DNA of 64,000 bases from Candidatus Heimdallarchaeota archaeon (GCA_030614005.1 JAUWKS010000011.1:1-64000); one strand, 5' to 3'; shown: positions 1-8,916, counted from the first letter of the stretch. Program-made: numbers and translations. The notes: generated by a model from the sequence alone, not told the origin.

Positions 1-638
1 TTCAGTTTTACTCGAGGACAAGGAATGCGGTTCGGCATTCACGCTCATTTCCATAATCATGGAATAAACAAAGGGTTGATTTTAGGTATCTTCCAAACAG
101 CTGGTATTATCTCTTTTGGATTAGGTGTTGTTTCAGACAAGAGAATTGTTACTGCTGGAACAGGAATTTTTGATTCAATGAATATTAATGTCCATCCATT
201 CTGCGTAGCTATTGCAAAGGAAGTTTAAAGCTATTCTGCTGTATCAAAAACATCAATATCGCTTACACAAGGTGGTAAGAATACAACCTATACAATTTCT
301 GTTGAAACTACTAATTTAAACGAAACATTTAGTGGTAATACATCTATGGTTATCTTCAAAGTTAGTGCTTATGTTTACTTAGAAGGTTCAGATTTAGAAC
401 CTGATTATGTTCTTCTAACTAATCTAAGTCAAGATAATATCTATACTGGAAATTTTACTGGCACAGAAAAAGGCAATTATTACATTGACTTCGAAGTTCT
501 GGGTATGGTTTGGAAGTAATTAGAAATGTTGTGGATTTCAGAGTCAAGGCACTTCCCGGATTTAATATCTGGCTTGTACCCATTGGATTATCCGTTGTTG
601 TAATTGTAATAAAAATTACAAGAAGGAAGAAAAAATGA
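1..638 (+). pseudogene. Decayed 3' end of a secreted, membrane-anchored surface protein with a PGF-type C-terminal tail
   Basis: The reading frame is open from the left edge and stops at 226-228. It then continues in the same frame with a beta-sandwich-like, Asn/Thr-rich stretch that has several N-glycosylation sequons, and stops again at 517-519. A shift into another frame near 505 restores a plausible end: the motif LPGFN at 552-566, a hydrophobic helix, and a terminal RRKKK cluster before the stop at 636-638. That order (PGF, helix, basic cluster) matches the PGF-CTERM type of archaeosortase sorting signal. At least two lesions, one in-frame stop and one frameshift, are needed to read it through, so it is either a real pseudogene or a poorly assembled end. 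I recognise no family in the first 75 codons. An archaeosortase gene lies 1.9 kb downstream. Confidence 0.55.
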
Positions 639-645
639 TTCTTCC
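625..645 (+). terminator. Hairpin overlapping the stop of the decayed gene
   Basis: A perfect 7-bp stem GGAAGAA/TTCTTCC closes a 7-base loop that contains the TGA stop at 636-638. A T-rich run follows. It lies between this gene and the convergent GalT-like gene, and the same hairpin-over-stop design recurs at other gene ends in the window. Confidence 0.45.
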
Positions 646-707
646 TTATCAGTTATTTTTATTGTGCTATCTAATGCCTTAGTTATCCTTATCAACCAGA
701 GCTTTTT

Positions 708-1820
708 CTAGAAGAACTGCTTCACAGATTTGGCAATATCTTCTGGAGCAGCTTCAGCAATTGGTTCATTGTGAAGTAACTCCATAAATCCAACGTCAGC
801 GGTATAATTAGGAACCAATATCGGTCTAGTTACAATCTTAATATTAATTCTAAAGTGGTTTGAAAGATTTTCTCCAATTGGTCCTAAGAAAACAGCCATG
901 TTAACAGACCTGGCATTTCTTCCGTTAAATAATGCGGCTAATGCTTTTGCAATTTCCAATCCGAAGAGTTCTGTTTCTTTTTCAGTGAATTCTGTTAAGT
1001 CTGTTTTATCCAATTTCACTATTCCTGTTAATTCATTTTTGCCAAATGGAGAATATGTTGCAACCCAGCTCATAAAATCATTATCAGAAATGAAACGATC
1101 TTTTAACGTTCTTTCAGAATTAATTAGATCCAACCAATAATTGCTACCATTTTCTTTGAAATATTGCTCAGATTTTAGTACTAAGTCTTCAGTTATTTTG
1201 GTTGGTTTTATGTCTTGTATTATTTGAATATGGGGATGTAGAATTGATGATGCAGATGGTGGTAGGAAGTTAAAATTGAACGATGGATATTTTACTTGTT
1301 TGTCTGAATTGTAGACTGCTTTAAAATATTTGATAGAACCTTGAACAGCATTTTTCCAAGTTTTCGCAGAGATTTTATTCATTGGTGTAAAATGTTGACC
1401 ACCTAATGTTCCAACAGCATGAAATTCAGAAAATACAAATAGATTTGGGAATAAAGTGAAATCATCAACAATAATGCGTTCTCCCAATCCTAATTTATCT
1501 GGGAATTTTGGTGTGGACTTTAGAACTTTTTCGGGGCAAAAAAAGCACTTTTGACCAGATTTATTGACTAAATCATCTAAATTTGTTTGAAAACTCTCAT
1601 TAGGACTTGCTGCTTGTTTAACACGTTCAGCTCTAAGAGTATTAACTCTTGACCAATGGTTGAGTAGTGGATCTTTTCTGAATTCTATTTTTTGTTCTAC
1701 TGTTTCGAAATTCTCTAGAGGACTTTTGATAGAGGCGAAACGAATTTTCTTTTCAAATTGAATCCCACCGCTTCCTTTAGTTATTATAATCTGATCTTTT
1801 GAATCTTTTATTGGAGTCAT
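708..1820 (-). CDS. galT: Galactose-1-phosphate uridylyltransferase-like protein (HIT superfamily)
   Basis: The 370-aa protein has the hallmarks of the GalT branch of the HIT superfamily. A CxxC zinc pair (Cys92, Cys95, in CFFCPEK) comes first. At 194-199 there is LHPHIQ, the HxHxQ active-site motif whose histidine forms the nucleotidyl-enzyme intermediate. The preceding Ser-rich stretch (PPSASS) resembles the substrate loop of GalT. Known family members move UMP between UDP-glucose and galactose-1-phosphate in the Leloir pathway. Related enzymes use ADP-glucose or Ap4A, so the exact substrate is not settled. It starts at an ATG and stands alone on the minus strand, divergent from the winged-helix gene downstream. 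A sugar-nucleotide role would fit the glycan-related genes elsewhere in the window. Confidence 0.75.
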   Translation of the reverse strand: MTPIKDSKDQIIITKGSGGIQFEKKIRFASIKSPLENFETVEQKIEFRKDPLLNHWSRVNTLRAERVKQAASPNESFQTNLDDLVNKSGQKCFFCPEKVLKSTPKFPDKLGLGERIIVDDFTLFPNLFVFSEFHAVGTLGGQHFTPMNKISAKTWKNAVQGSIKYFKAVYNSDKQVKYPSFNFNFLPPSASSILHPHIQIIQDIKPTKITEDLVLKSEQYFKENGSNYWLDLINSERTLKDRFISDNDFMSWVATYSPFGKNELTGIVKLDKTDLTEFTEKETELFGLEIAKALAALFNGRNARSVNMAVFLGPIGENLSNHFRINIKIVTRPILVPNYTADVGFMELLHNEPIAEAAPEDIAKSVKQFF

Positions 1821-1983
1821 TTTTCATCACAAAAGCATTTTTAAAATAATTACCTCATCTCTAAGAAATTCCTTAAAAAGTATACTATTAGAACCAACTT
1901 CTTTTTAAACATTGAACCCAATGATGAATTTGAGACCTTGTGTGATACTTACCACAAACAGTTATTTTTGAGGTTGAAGTAAC

Positions 1984-2286
1984 TTGTCAAAAGAAAAGAT
2001 TGATCGTTCCGAAGCAATTCTTCGTAAAAAAAGAAATACTAAAAAAGGACTTCAAATGCGAAATAAAATTCTCATGTATTTATACGACATTTCAGATATG
2101 CGTGTTCCAACAGCTCAAATAGCAGATAATACTGGTCTAAGTTATCAAACTGTGAATTATCATCTTAAAAGCATGTTTGACGAAGAAGTAGTCGAAAAAT
2201 TCATTATTGCAAGAAAATCCTTCTGGAAAATAACTGGTTATGGTCAACAAACAATCAAAAAATGGTTAGAAAAAAATAATCAATAA
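1984..2286 (+). CDS. Small winged-helix transcriptional regulator
   Basis: This 100-aa protein is basic at the N-terminus. Residues about 22-95 form a winged helix-turn-helix, with a recognition-helix segment TGLSYQTVNYHLKSM followed by a wing ending in FWKITGYG. The pattern is that of ArsR/MarR-like archaeal single-domain regulators. The start is TTG at 1984, supported by a GAGGT Shine-Dalgarno-like sequence about nine bases upstream. No ligand domain is present. It stands 215 bp upstream of the archaeosortase operon and on the same strand, so regulation of that operon is possible but not shown by the sequence. Confidence 0.7.
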   Translation: MSKEKIDRSEAILRKKRNTKKGLQMRNKILMYLYDISDMRVPTAQIADNTGLSYQTVNYHLKSMFDEEVVEKFIIARKSFWKITGYGQQTIKKWLEKNNQ

Positions 2287-2501
2287 ACTGCTAACCTAGC
2301 AATTTTAATCTATTATTAAATATATTCTCATTCACTATCTTATTCTGAACCTCAGTTAATTATTATTAACAATTTTTTGAAAATTCGAAATGAATGACAT
2401 AAATACCAAATATTAATGTTCATGCGGACAGATTGCCTAAGAAAATTAAAGCAAATATTTTTGAATCACTATTGTAAACCTAAAGATGGTTGAATATATA
2501 G

Positions 2502-4031
2502 ATGTCACAAGTATCATGGTATCCCTCTAACCCAAGAAGCAGGATGAACTTTTTCCTGAGAAGTTTTCCAATCTTTATTGCACTAGTAGCCTTTCTATAT
2601 TTCGGACTTGATTGGCTTGGAGCCTTTGAATTCCTTGAATTATTGGTTAGAGAAAATTCAGCATGGCTAATGAATGTTATATTTGGGATGAGCTATGATG
2701 AGTTTACTAGAGGATATTTTGAAAGAATAGATGACGACATCTTAAATAATGGTATAGTCCGATTCGGCGAAGATTTTCCCGGAATGATTTTGAAAGGATA
2801 TCCAATTACTCTTCTAATTATACGAGCTTGTACAGGTATGGAAGCAGGAGCACTTCTTATGGCTCTGATTTTAGTTACACCAGCAAAGTGGCATAAAAAA
2901 GCAATAGCTCAAGTAGTTAATTTACTAATGATGCACATTGGTAATACTTTCAGAGTTGCATTTCACTTCTGGTTTACAAATTACCTCTTCAAGGGAGGTA
3001 TGGATGCTCATACTGCATTCTTCTGGGCACACGATATGCTAAGCAAGGTGTTCGGTTTTGTTGGCATAGTAATATTTACTTTGGTAATTGAACGAACGGG
3101 TGTTAAAATTGTTTCAACCTTTGGTGCATGGATGGACGCAATAGGTGAGGGAGTAAAACGTTTATCATGGAAAATCGAAGGACGATCATTTTATTCGAGA
3201 TTGAAAACCATTGATACTTCTAATTCTGAAAAGCTTATTGTTGTCGATGAGATAGAACAAAGTGAAGTGCCCAAATCAAATATTGAAAAAATATTTTTCT
3301 ATCCTACCAAGGAAATAAACAAGAATAAATGGAAATTTGTTGGTAAAACCTTTGGTATTTTTGCTATTGTATCTGGTGCTATATTGATGCTTGGTTTTAT
3401 TCCAGGATTTAGTAAACTTATTGCTGGTTCTTCTGATACGGTTGCTATCAATTGGTTTGGTGCATCAAGAGAATCCTTTGAACAAGTAAACTATTGGTGG
3501 ATTTCAGTTTTCACAAATGCCCGTAACGCAAATTTCAAAGTTGGATTATTTGGTACTGGCTTAGGTCTTGTTGCTTTTATGATTGGTTTAATAGTTGCTA
3601 CACCCGGAGAATGGATAAAGAAATTATGGGCAACACTCATAACTTTCATTACAATTTTCCCATTACATATCTTTACTCTTGGTTTGCAGAAATATTGGGT
3701 GTATTCTTTAGCCTCTAATGATGCATTTAGAACTAATCATCCGTTACTTTATGTTAATTTTGCAGATATTCTTGTTTCCAATTTACCAGCTGTAATCTGG
3801 TTGCTAGGTTTTACTTTATTAATGGTAATTTATCACGCTCTCGATATCAAAGCATTTTATCTAATCTTTGCTTGGCTTCATAAATTATATTTTGTTTTCC
3901 TTCAACTTGTTGGTATTCGTAAAAGTCATGATAAGGATGAAATCTTTAGTGATGCAATTGAAGGAGAAAAAGAATCTAGTGAAGTGAAAGACAAACAAGA
4001 GAAAGAAGGAAACGAACTAATTTTCTCTTGA
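2502..4031 (+). CDS. Archaeosortase-family transpeptidase with a second, degenerate archaeosortase-like half
   Basis: This 509-aa polytopic membrane protein has the exosortase/archaeosortase signature in its first half. Cys110 lies in RACTGMEAG, Arg151 in NTFRVAF, and His177 in WAHDMLSKVFG. The family removes C-terminal PGF-type tails from surface proteins and usually attaches the new end to a lipid. The linker 205-270 is polar. Residues about 275-450 repeat the same architecture: LIVATPGEW (363-371) lines up with LILVTPAKW (122-130), and the segment ending FADILVSN lines up with WAHDMLSK. The Cys, Arg and His equivalents are lost in this copy. The C-terminus is a charged, Glu/Lys-rich cytosolic tail. 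It is first gene of a plus-strand operon with a DUF1616 protein. The archaeosortase call is from motifs; the duplication is my own reading. Confidence 0.75.
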   Translation: MSQVSWYPSNPRSRMNFFLRSFPIFIALVAFLYFGLDWLGAFEFLELLVRENSAWLMNVIFGMSYDEFTRGYFERIDDDILNNGIVRFGEDFPGMILKGYPITLLIIRACTGMEAGALLMALILVTPAKWHKKAIAQVVNLLMMHIGNTFRVAFHFWFTNYLFKGGMDAHTAFFWAHDMLSKVFGFVGIVIFTLVIERTGVKIVSTFGAWMDAIGEGVKRLSWKIEGRSFYSRLKTIDTSNSEKLIVVDEIEQSEVPKSNIEKIFFYPTKEINKNKWKFVGKTFGIFAIVSGAILMLGFIPGFSKLIAGSSDTVAINWFGASRESFEQVNYWWISVFTNARNANFKVGLFGTGLGLVAFMIGLIVATPGEWIKKLWATLITFITIFPLHIFTLGLQKYWVYSLASNDAFRTNHPLLYVNFADILVSNLPAVIWLLGFTLLMVIYHALDIKAFYLIFAWLHKLYFVFLQLVGIRKSHDKDEIFSDAIEGEKESSEVKDKQEKEGNELIFS

Positions 4032-4054
4032 ATCTCTAATAATAGGTGATGATT

Positions 4055-4765
4055 ATGTCAACTAAAGATGAGAAAAGAAAGCAAAAATTCAAAGAACGTC
4101 AAGAAAGGGAGAAAGATAAACAAGCTATCGAAGAAAAAATAAAAGCTGTTTTGGAGAAGCGGAAACCATTTGATGTAAGATCTTTAGTTGAATCTCTTGG
4201 AACTGATTCTGATTTAACGCAAGAGAAAATTCTTCCTGTTATTCGTGAAATGGAGCAAAAGAAGGAATTAGTATTACAGGAACCAATTTTTGAACCAATA
4301 GATCCACCCAAGAAATTGAAAGACTATTTTTTTGCTAAAAATTATTTCTCCTATGAAACTTGGATAACTTTAACAACAATAATGTTAGTTTTAACTTTAG
4401 TATTAGTTGACGTTCGCTCTGGATTCTTCTTCTATGTCAGATATATTGTTGTCTGTTTCTTTATGTTAATTCTCTCTGGTTGGGCATTAACATCTGCGAT
4501 GTTTCCTGAATTAGATGATAATCTTCGTTTTCTGGAGAGAGTGGCTACTGCAATTGGATTAAGTATTGTGGTTTTAGTATTAGATGGTTTATTTTTGAAT
4601 TACACGTTTAGATTTACTACGAAATCAATAGCGTTGAGCTTGTCAATTTTTATACTAGTCTGCTCGGCGATCTCAATTGGTTTACGAATTAAACTCGGTC
4701 GAGATGGTTATATTTTCAAGAAAAAAGAAGATAAAACATTGATTTTTGAGGTTGCTGAAAAATGA
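4055..4765 (+). CDS. DUF1616-family membrane protein with a cytosolic helix-turn-helix-like N-terminus
   Basis: The predicted protein is 236 aa. The first 30 residues are a highly charged Lys/Glu helix. Residues about 30-75 look like a winged-helix-type module (FDVRSLVESLG, then an EKILPVIREMEQKKEL helix). Four membrane segments follow from about 105 to 215. The second and third contain SGWALTSAMFPELDDNLRFLER, written here as its two parts SGWALTSAMFP and ELDDNLRFLER, which is the typical DUF1616 loop. ATG at 4055 is chosen because AGGTGA sits five bases upstream; GTG 4046 and ATG 4049 are alternatives. It is 23 bp after the archaeosortase gene and overlaps the next gene by ATGA. DUF1616 has no established biochemical role; its place here suggests a partner or regulator of surface-protein processing. 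Confidence 0.7.
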   Translation: MSTKDEKRKQKFKERQEREKDKQAIEEKIKAVLEKRKPFDVRSLVESLGTDSDLTQEKILPVIREMEQKKELVLQEPIFEPIDPPKKLKDYFFAKNYFSYETWITLTTIMLVLTLVLVDVRSGFFFYVRYIVVCFFMLILSGWALTSAMFPELDDNLRFLERVATAIGLSIVVLVLDGLFLNYTFRFTTKSIALSLSIFILVCSAISIGLRIKLGRDGYIFKKKEDKTLIFEVAEK

Positions 4766-5295
4766 AACGATTAGATAGTAAAACTGGAAATACTTTCCAA
4801 ACAAGAAAATTATTGTTTAGTTTTATAATTTTACTTGTGATTATTCAATCAGCAAATTTATCGGATTTCAATACAATTTCACAAGTTACTGCTGCAACTG
4901 AAGAAGAAGCCTTCGATTCAATAATAAGCGCTTTTGAGAAAATAGAGCAAGCTACTTTGGAAGGGATTACTGTTCAAAGTTATATTGATGATCTAAATAT
5001 TGCTTTGGAGAAATATCATAATGGGTTGTTTGATGAAGCATATTCTATTGCTGAAACTGTTAAGGAAGAAGTTACTGAGATAATTAATAGTGCTAGGTGG
5101 GGTAAAATATTTCCTTATGTAATTGTACCTGTAAATATCGTTTTAATTGCTGCGATTGTAGTCTTTTTTGGTAGAAATATTTTAGGTTGGTTTAGAAGAA
5201 GGCGTGATGAAGAATACCTAGACTTAGAAATAGTCTATGAAACAGCTACTCCTGAAGAAGGAATTGACCAATCAGCTGCTGAAGAAGGTGAATAA
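4762..5295 (+). CDS. Small membrane protein with a short helical ectodomain
   Basis: This 177-aa protein starts on the ATG of an ATGA overlap with the DUF1616 gene, so the two are translationally coupled. Residues 17-38 are a signal anchor or signal peptide. Residues about 45-110 form an acidic, helical external segment, with a helical-hairpin pattern such as IDDLNIALEKYHNGLFDEAYSI. A membrane helix spans about 118-140. It is followed by FRRRRDEE and an acidic cytosolic tail. I recognise no family. The third position in the archaeosortase operon suggests an accessory role in that system. Confidence 0.6.
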   Translation: MKRLDSKTGNTFQTRKLLFSFIILLVIIQSANLSDFNTISQVTAATEEEAFDSIISAFEKIEQATLEGITVQSYIDDLNIALEKYHNGLFDEAYSIAETVKEEVTEIINSARWGKIFPYVIVPVNIVLIAAIVVFFGRNILGWFRRRRDEEYLDLEIVYETATPEEGIDQSAAEEGE

Positions 5296-5297
5296 TT

Positions 5298-5906
5298 ATG
5301 ACTAAGAAAAAAAGTAATACTCGAGCAAAACGAGAAGTCGACTTTGAGTTAGCAGCAAAAATTGTTTTAGTTTTAACTGTAATTGGTATTCTTGTTTCCA
5401 CAGTTCTGATCTTTACTCCTCCGATAAGTGGAGAAGAATATGCTGAATTAGGATTACTAACCTATAATGCCTCAGAAGATAAATATGAAGCAGAAAATTA
5501 CCCCACAAATTTATTGTACGATAATACAGAAGGTGTATCTGAAAATATCTCTTTGTATATTCTCTTAGGTAACCATTATGAACGAGCAAAATTCTTCGAA
5601 GTAAGATTAAAAATCGGTCTCCAATCCGTGCTAATAAATCAAGATGTCTATGGAACAAATGATACAACCTATTTCCATGAAGCTCATTGGAAGCAAAAAG
5701 TACTTGCTGTAGGAGAACAATGGACTCCTTCATCAGAAACTGAATTTAAATTTCAATTTACTTCGGCTATTTTGGATAAGCTCGGAACTAGCTCTACAGG
5801 ATACAAAATAATTTTTGAACTATGGGAATGGAATAACCAATTAGATGATTTCAGTTACTCTGGCGTTCATGTCTATGTTACTTCAGTTAAACTGGTCTTT
5901 GTATAA
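5298..5906 (+). CDS. Membrane-anchored protein with a beta-rich ectodomain
   Basis: This 202-aa protein has a basic N-terminus (TKKKSNTRAKRE) and one membrane helix at about 20-42. The rest, about 160 residues, is an extracellular beta-rich domain that ends without a second anchor. AGGTGA lies just upstream of the ATG, inside the end of the previous gene. The gene starts two bases after the previous stop. It closes the archaeosortase operon. No family is recognised. The ectodomain has Tyr/Trp-rich strands (ELWEWNNQLDDFSY), as in carbohydrate- or protein-binding sandwiches. Confidence 0.6.
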   Translation: MTKKKSNTRAKREVDFELAAKIVLVLTVIGILVSTVLIFTPPISGEEYAELGLLTYNASEDKYEAENYPTNLLYDNTEGVSENISLYILLGNHYERAKFFEVRLKIGLQSVLINQDVYGTNDTTYFHEAHWKQKVLAVGEQWTPSSETEFKFQFTSAILDKLGTSSTGYKIIFELWEWNNQLDDFSYSGVHVYVTSVKLVFV

Positions 5907-5925
5907 AGAAAAACCGCGATTTCAT

Positions 5926-6138
5926 TTACTCATCATTCAGTAATTTGGCAATAATTTCTTTTGATTGTTGCCTAGTTTCTGGAATGACGGTATTCAATAA
6001 AATTAATGAGAAATCTTCACATTCACGAATTTTATAGGCATTTTTGGTAAGAATATATTTTCCTTTTACCAAACAAAAATTATCAATTCTTAAATGCTCA
6101 CAATTTTGGCAACAAGGACGTTCTATATTGAGATACAT
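5926..6138 (-). CDS. Small cysteine-rich, probably zinc-binding protein
   Basis: This 70-aa protein has cysteines at 9, 10, 13, 22 and 40 in the arrangement CCQNC, DNFC and RECEDF. The spacing suits a single structural metal site of the small archaeal CxxC type. The C-terminal third is a charged helix. It is convergent with the preceding operon and has no partner gene. The call rests on cysteine spacing and an ATG start only; the function is unknown. Confidence 0.45.
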   Translation of the reverse strand: MYLNIERPCCQNCEHLRIDNFCLVKGKYILTKNAYKIRECEDFSLILLNTVIPETRQQSKEIIAKLLNDE

Positions 6139-6201
6139 ATCAATATGTTTGAAACGAACTATTAAAATACCAATTTTTTTATGCTGTAATTATCCATTTT
6201 T

Positions 6202-7038
6202 TCAAGAACTTTTTATGACATTCAAATTTACCATTGCAATTTTACAGTGACTATTGAACGCTTTTTGCCAATAATAATCCATAATAGATGTTATCAAGGT
6301 TAGAACAATGATTGAAGCAAAAATTGACCAAAACAGTCCTGGAAAAGAAGCTCGAATGTCTATTGTTGATGTAAAATAAATAATTGATGGGACTACTGCT
6401 AAAATATGAGAAAGTACCAAAGGAATCATGTAATATGTCGGATGGAGTAGTTTTATTGGTGCTGTATCTATTTTCTGCTCTCTGATATGATTCGCTAGAC
6501 TTGCATATTTAAGATAATACATATACCACAAAATGGGTATGAAAAGAAAACAGATTGAAATAAAGAAAAGTATCAGAAGTGAAGAAGTGTTTACTTTGAT
6601 AGGCTTTGCCTTTAATTCAAGAGGATAATGTGAATGTTTCTCTAAATCCTCGAAATTGAGATAAAGGTAAATTAGAAAACAAACACCAACTGTAGCAATG
6701 CCTAAAAGAAACCAAATAAGATAATTTCGTTCTGGCACCTGTGATAAGGAAACTGGTATATTTTGATTTTGGAATTCTTCCATTTCTATTTCTTCAATAT
6801 CGGGGGAATGAAAAATTAGTTCCTCACTACTTACTGAATCTCCTTCAGGTTGCGGAGATGCCTTTTGTTTTTCAATTATTAAATTTGGTGAATCAGAATC
6901 ATCCAATTTAATAGTGTAATCTGAGGATAGCTCTTTGTTGTCATCTTGCTTATTTTCTTGCTCTATTGTCATCTCACAAAAAGGGCAAACAAATACATCG
7001 TCATCAATAGCGGAATTACAATTTGGGCAAATAGGCAT
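6202..7038 (-). CDS. Zinc-ribbon protein with four membrane helices (DUF4234-like)
   Basis: The 278-aa protein opens with a double-CxxC zinc ribbon (CPNC at 4-7 and CPFC at 18-21). This is followed by about 80 residues of acidic, low-complexity linker. Four membrane segments lie between about 105 and 265. The first has the pattern FLLGIATVGVCFLIYLYLN, resembling DUF4234 membrane modules, and is followed by a polar loop. Zinc-ribbon plus membrane-domain proteins are common in archaea and lack a known reaction. It lies upstream of a secreted propeller protein gene read from the same strand, 91 bp away. Confidence 0.6.
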   Translation of the reverse strand: MPICPNCNSAIDDDVFVCPFCEMTIEQENKQDDNKELSSDYTIKLDDSDSPNLIIEKQKASPQPEGDSVSSEELIFHSPDIEEIEMEEFQNQNIPVSLSQVPERNYLIWFLLGIATVGVCFLIYLYLNFEDLEKHSHYPLELKAKPIKVNTSSLLILFFISICFLFIPILWYMYYLKYASLANHIREQKIDTAPIKLLHPTYYMIPLVLSHILAVVPSIIYFTSTIDIRASFPGLFWSIFASIIVLTLITSIMDYYWQKAFNSHCKIAMVNLNVIKSS

Positions 7039-7129
7039 AGATAATCAACACTTAATTGTTCAAGGAAAGATTTCCATTCTTAAATTTTTACAAAAAAACC
7101 AATTCTTTTTGCATCCAAAAATTACAAAA

Positions 7130-8737
7130 TTAATCTTGTTCTGTTCTTTTTTTTCTTTTCAGTTTTGAAATGATTTTATGATAAATTTTCACTATTGCAG
7201 AAGTTTCTTCATTGCTTGTATTTTTGACAAAGAAATTAATTATTACAAAAAGGAATATTAGTAGAAAAGCGAATATGATGCTAAAGTTAAACAAAATTCT
7301 TCTATTGGTAGAATTGCTAAATCTATCTAAAGGATCAGTATTATGTAGAAATTCTTGCCCATCGGAAAAACCATCTTGATCAGAATCAAATAAAGTAGGA
7401 TCTGTTCCTATTTCATTTTCCCAATAAGTGCTCAGGTTATCGTCATCTTCATCAATGGTAAAACCGATAAAGAGTCTTTGGAAAATATAATCATATCTCC
7501 CTTCTGCAAATCCAGTAGTAACAATAAATCCTAGATCATTAATTGCTAAACTATTTATTCTACTTTGAAGATATTTTTCGTTTTTTCCAGACCAAATAAC
7601 TTTTCCGGCAGAATCAAACTTTGTCATAAAAGCAACATTTTGGTTAAAGAAATCAGAAGTTGAATATCCTGCAATAATAAAATTTCCAGATTCAACAATT
7701 GCCACGGTCAAACCAACTTCATCAAGTTCATTTGTACCAAAGGTAATCCGCTTTTTCTCAGTTCCAGTTAAATCGTAAAAAATAATTATAGTATCTTTAA
7801 AATTGCTAATTTCTGAATTTGTAAATTCCCCTACGATAACTAAAGAATTATTTGATATTTCAATAAAAAAATCATTGAGTATTATATTATCAGCTAAAAG
7901 TGAATTAATCTCCCAGATTATATTTCCTTCCAAGGTTAGTTTCTGAACGGAATATTGGTTGGTATCTGTTGAAGTTTGACTATTTTTGCTATTGAAAACA
8001 AAATACATTTCTTCATTGGCGGTATCCAAAATTAATTTGGGTGCATATTCATAAATTTCGCTTGGAAATTTTTTCACCCAGATATCTAGTCCTGTAAAAG
8101 AATCAAAACAAGCTAAAATTATATTGGGATTTGTGTCAATATCAATAAATTCTGTTTCAATACCCGCAATGAATAATTTGTTTTCAAAAATTTCAATTGA
8201 ATAACCAACTTCGGAATAATCCTCAATTCCAAAGGTGTTATTCCAAATTTCAATTCCAGAAGTTGCATCATAACAACCAATTAAAAAATCTGTATAGGTT
8301 ATTCGAGAGATGTTTGCTGTAGAACCAACAATATAAATTAGATCTGTAGCTTCATTAAAACAAAGATCATAGGCTACATCTGTAGAATTATAGTCGTAAA
8401 TAGCTATCCATACAAGTGATCCCGTTGAATTTAGTTTTCCTACGATAATATCTGATTCACCAAAAAAGTTAGTTAAAATAGTTCCAGTAAAGTAGCTGTT
8501 CCCTTGCTCATCAAAAACAATCGAACGTCCTTCAATTTCAAAGGATTCGCGAAAAGTGGTTGTTTTCCCAAAAAGATAATGAATATCAGCAAAACCTGGA
8601 TTTTGTAATATTTCATCAAAACCTATTGTTTGGTTACTAATATTTGCTAATGAAAATCCATTTTTATTTTCTGGCACAAATATGTTGCAGATTACTATGA
8701 ATGTAATAACAACCAATATTTTTCTAGTGATTATCAT
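7130..8737 (-). CDS. Secreted beta-propeller protein with one calcium-binding repeat and a C-terminal anchor
   Basis: The predicted protein is 535 aa from ATG at 8737 (an in-frame TTG at 8749 is possible). A signal peptide covers about 1-25. Residues about 40-430 contain repeated strands of the type GNSYFTGTIL and LIYIVGSTANI, as in SBBP/PQQ-like propellers. Residues about 440-475 have DSDQDGFSDGQEF, a thrombospondin type-3/EF-hand-like calcium loop. A membrane helix near 485-510 and a basic cytosolic tail (KLKRKKR) follow. It is a surface protein facing outward. Its calcium loop is of the same type as in the LVIVD protein at 61-63.6 kb. Confidence 0.65.
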   Translation of the reverse strand: MIITRKILVVITFIVICNIFVPENKNGFSLANISNQTIGFDEILQNPGFADIHYLFGKTTTFRESFEIEGRSIVFDEQGNSYFTGTILTNFFGESDIIVGKLNSTGSLVWIAIYDYNSTDVAYDLCFNEATDLIYIVGSTANISRITYTDFLIGCYDATSGIEIWNNTFGIEDYSEVGYSIEIFENKLFIAGIETEFIDIDTNPNIILACFDSFTGLDIWVKKFPSEIYEYAPKLILDTANEEMYFVFNSKNSQTSTDTNQYSVQKLTLEGNIIWEINSLLADNIILNDFFIEISNNSLVIVGEFTNSEISNFKDTIIIFYDLTGTEKKRITFGTNELDEVGLTVAIVESGNFIIAGYSTSDFFNQNVAFMTKFDSAGKVIWSGKNEKYLQSRINSLAINDLGFIVTTGFAEGRYDYIFQRLFIGFTIDEDDDNLSTYWENEIGTDPTLFDSDQDGFSDGQEFLHNTDPLDRFSNSTNRRILFNFSIIFAFLLIFLFVIINFFVKNTSNEETSAIVKIYHKIISKLKRKKRTEQD

Positions 8738-8898
8738 TCGCAATTTCAAGGGAGATGCACCAAATATGATTTATAGTTGTAGATAGTCTCTAGTTTTGAT
8801 AATTGAATTTGCTTAAACTAATACGTAAGATATCTATGCCAAAACATATAAACCATTACTATCGTTCGTCAACCGTATCAAGAAACGCGTATAAATCC

Positions 8899-8916
8899 CT
8901 TTAAAATAGGTTTTAA
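8899..8916 (+). promoter_or_regulatory. 18-bp element with an inverted repeat, found again at 45732
   Basis: CTTTAAAATAGGTTTTAA contains the inverted repeat TTAAAA-TAGG-TTTTAA. An exact copy occurs at 45732-45749. Both lie in intergenic DNA upstream of plus-strand genes, here 76 bp before a HEAT-repeat gene. It could be an operator or a TATA-type core; the sequence does not decide. Confidence 0.35.
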
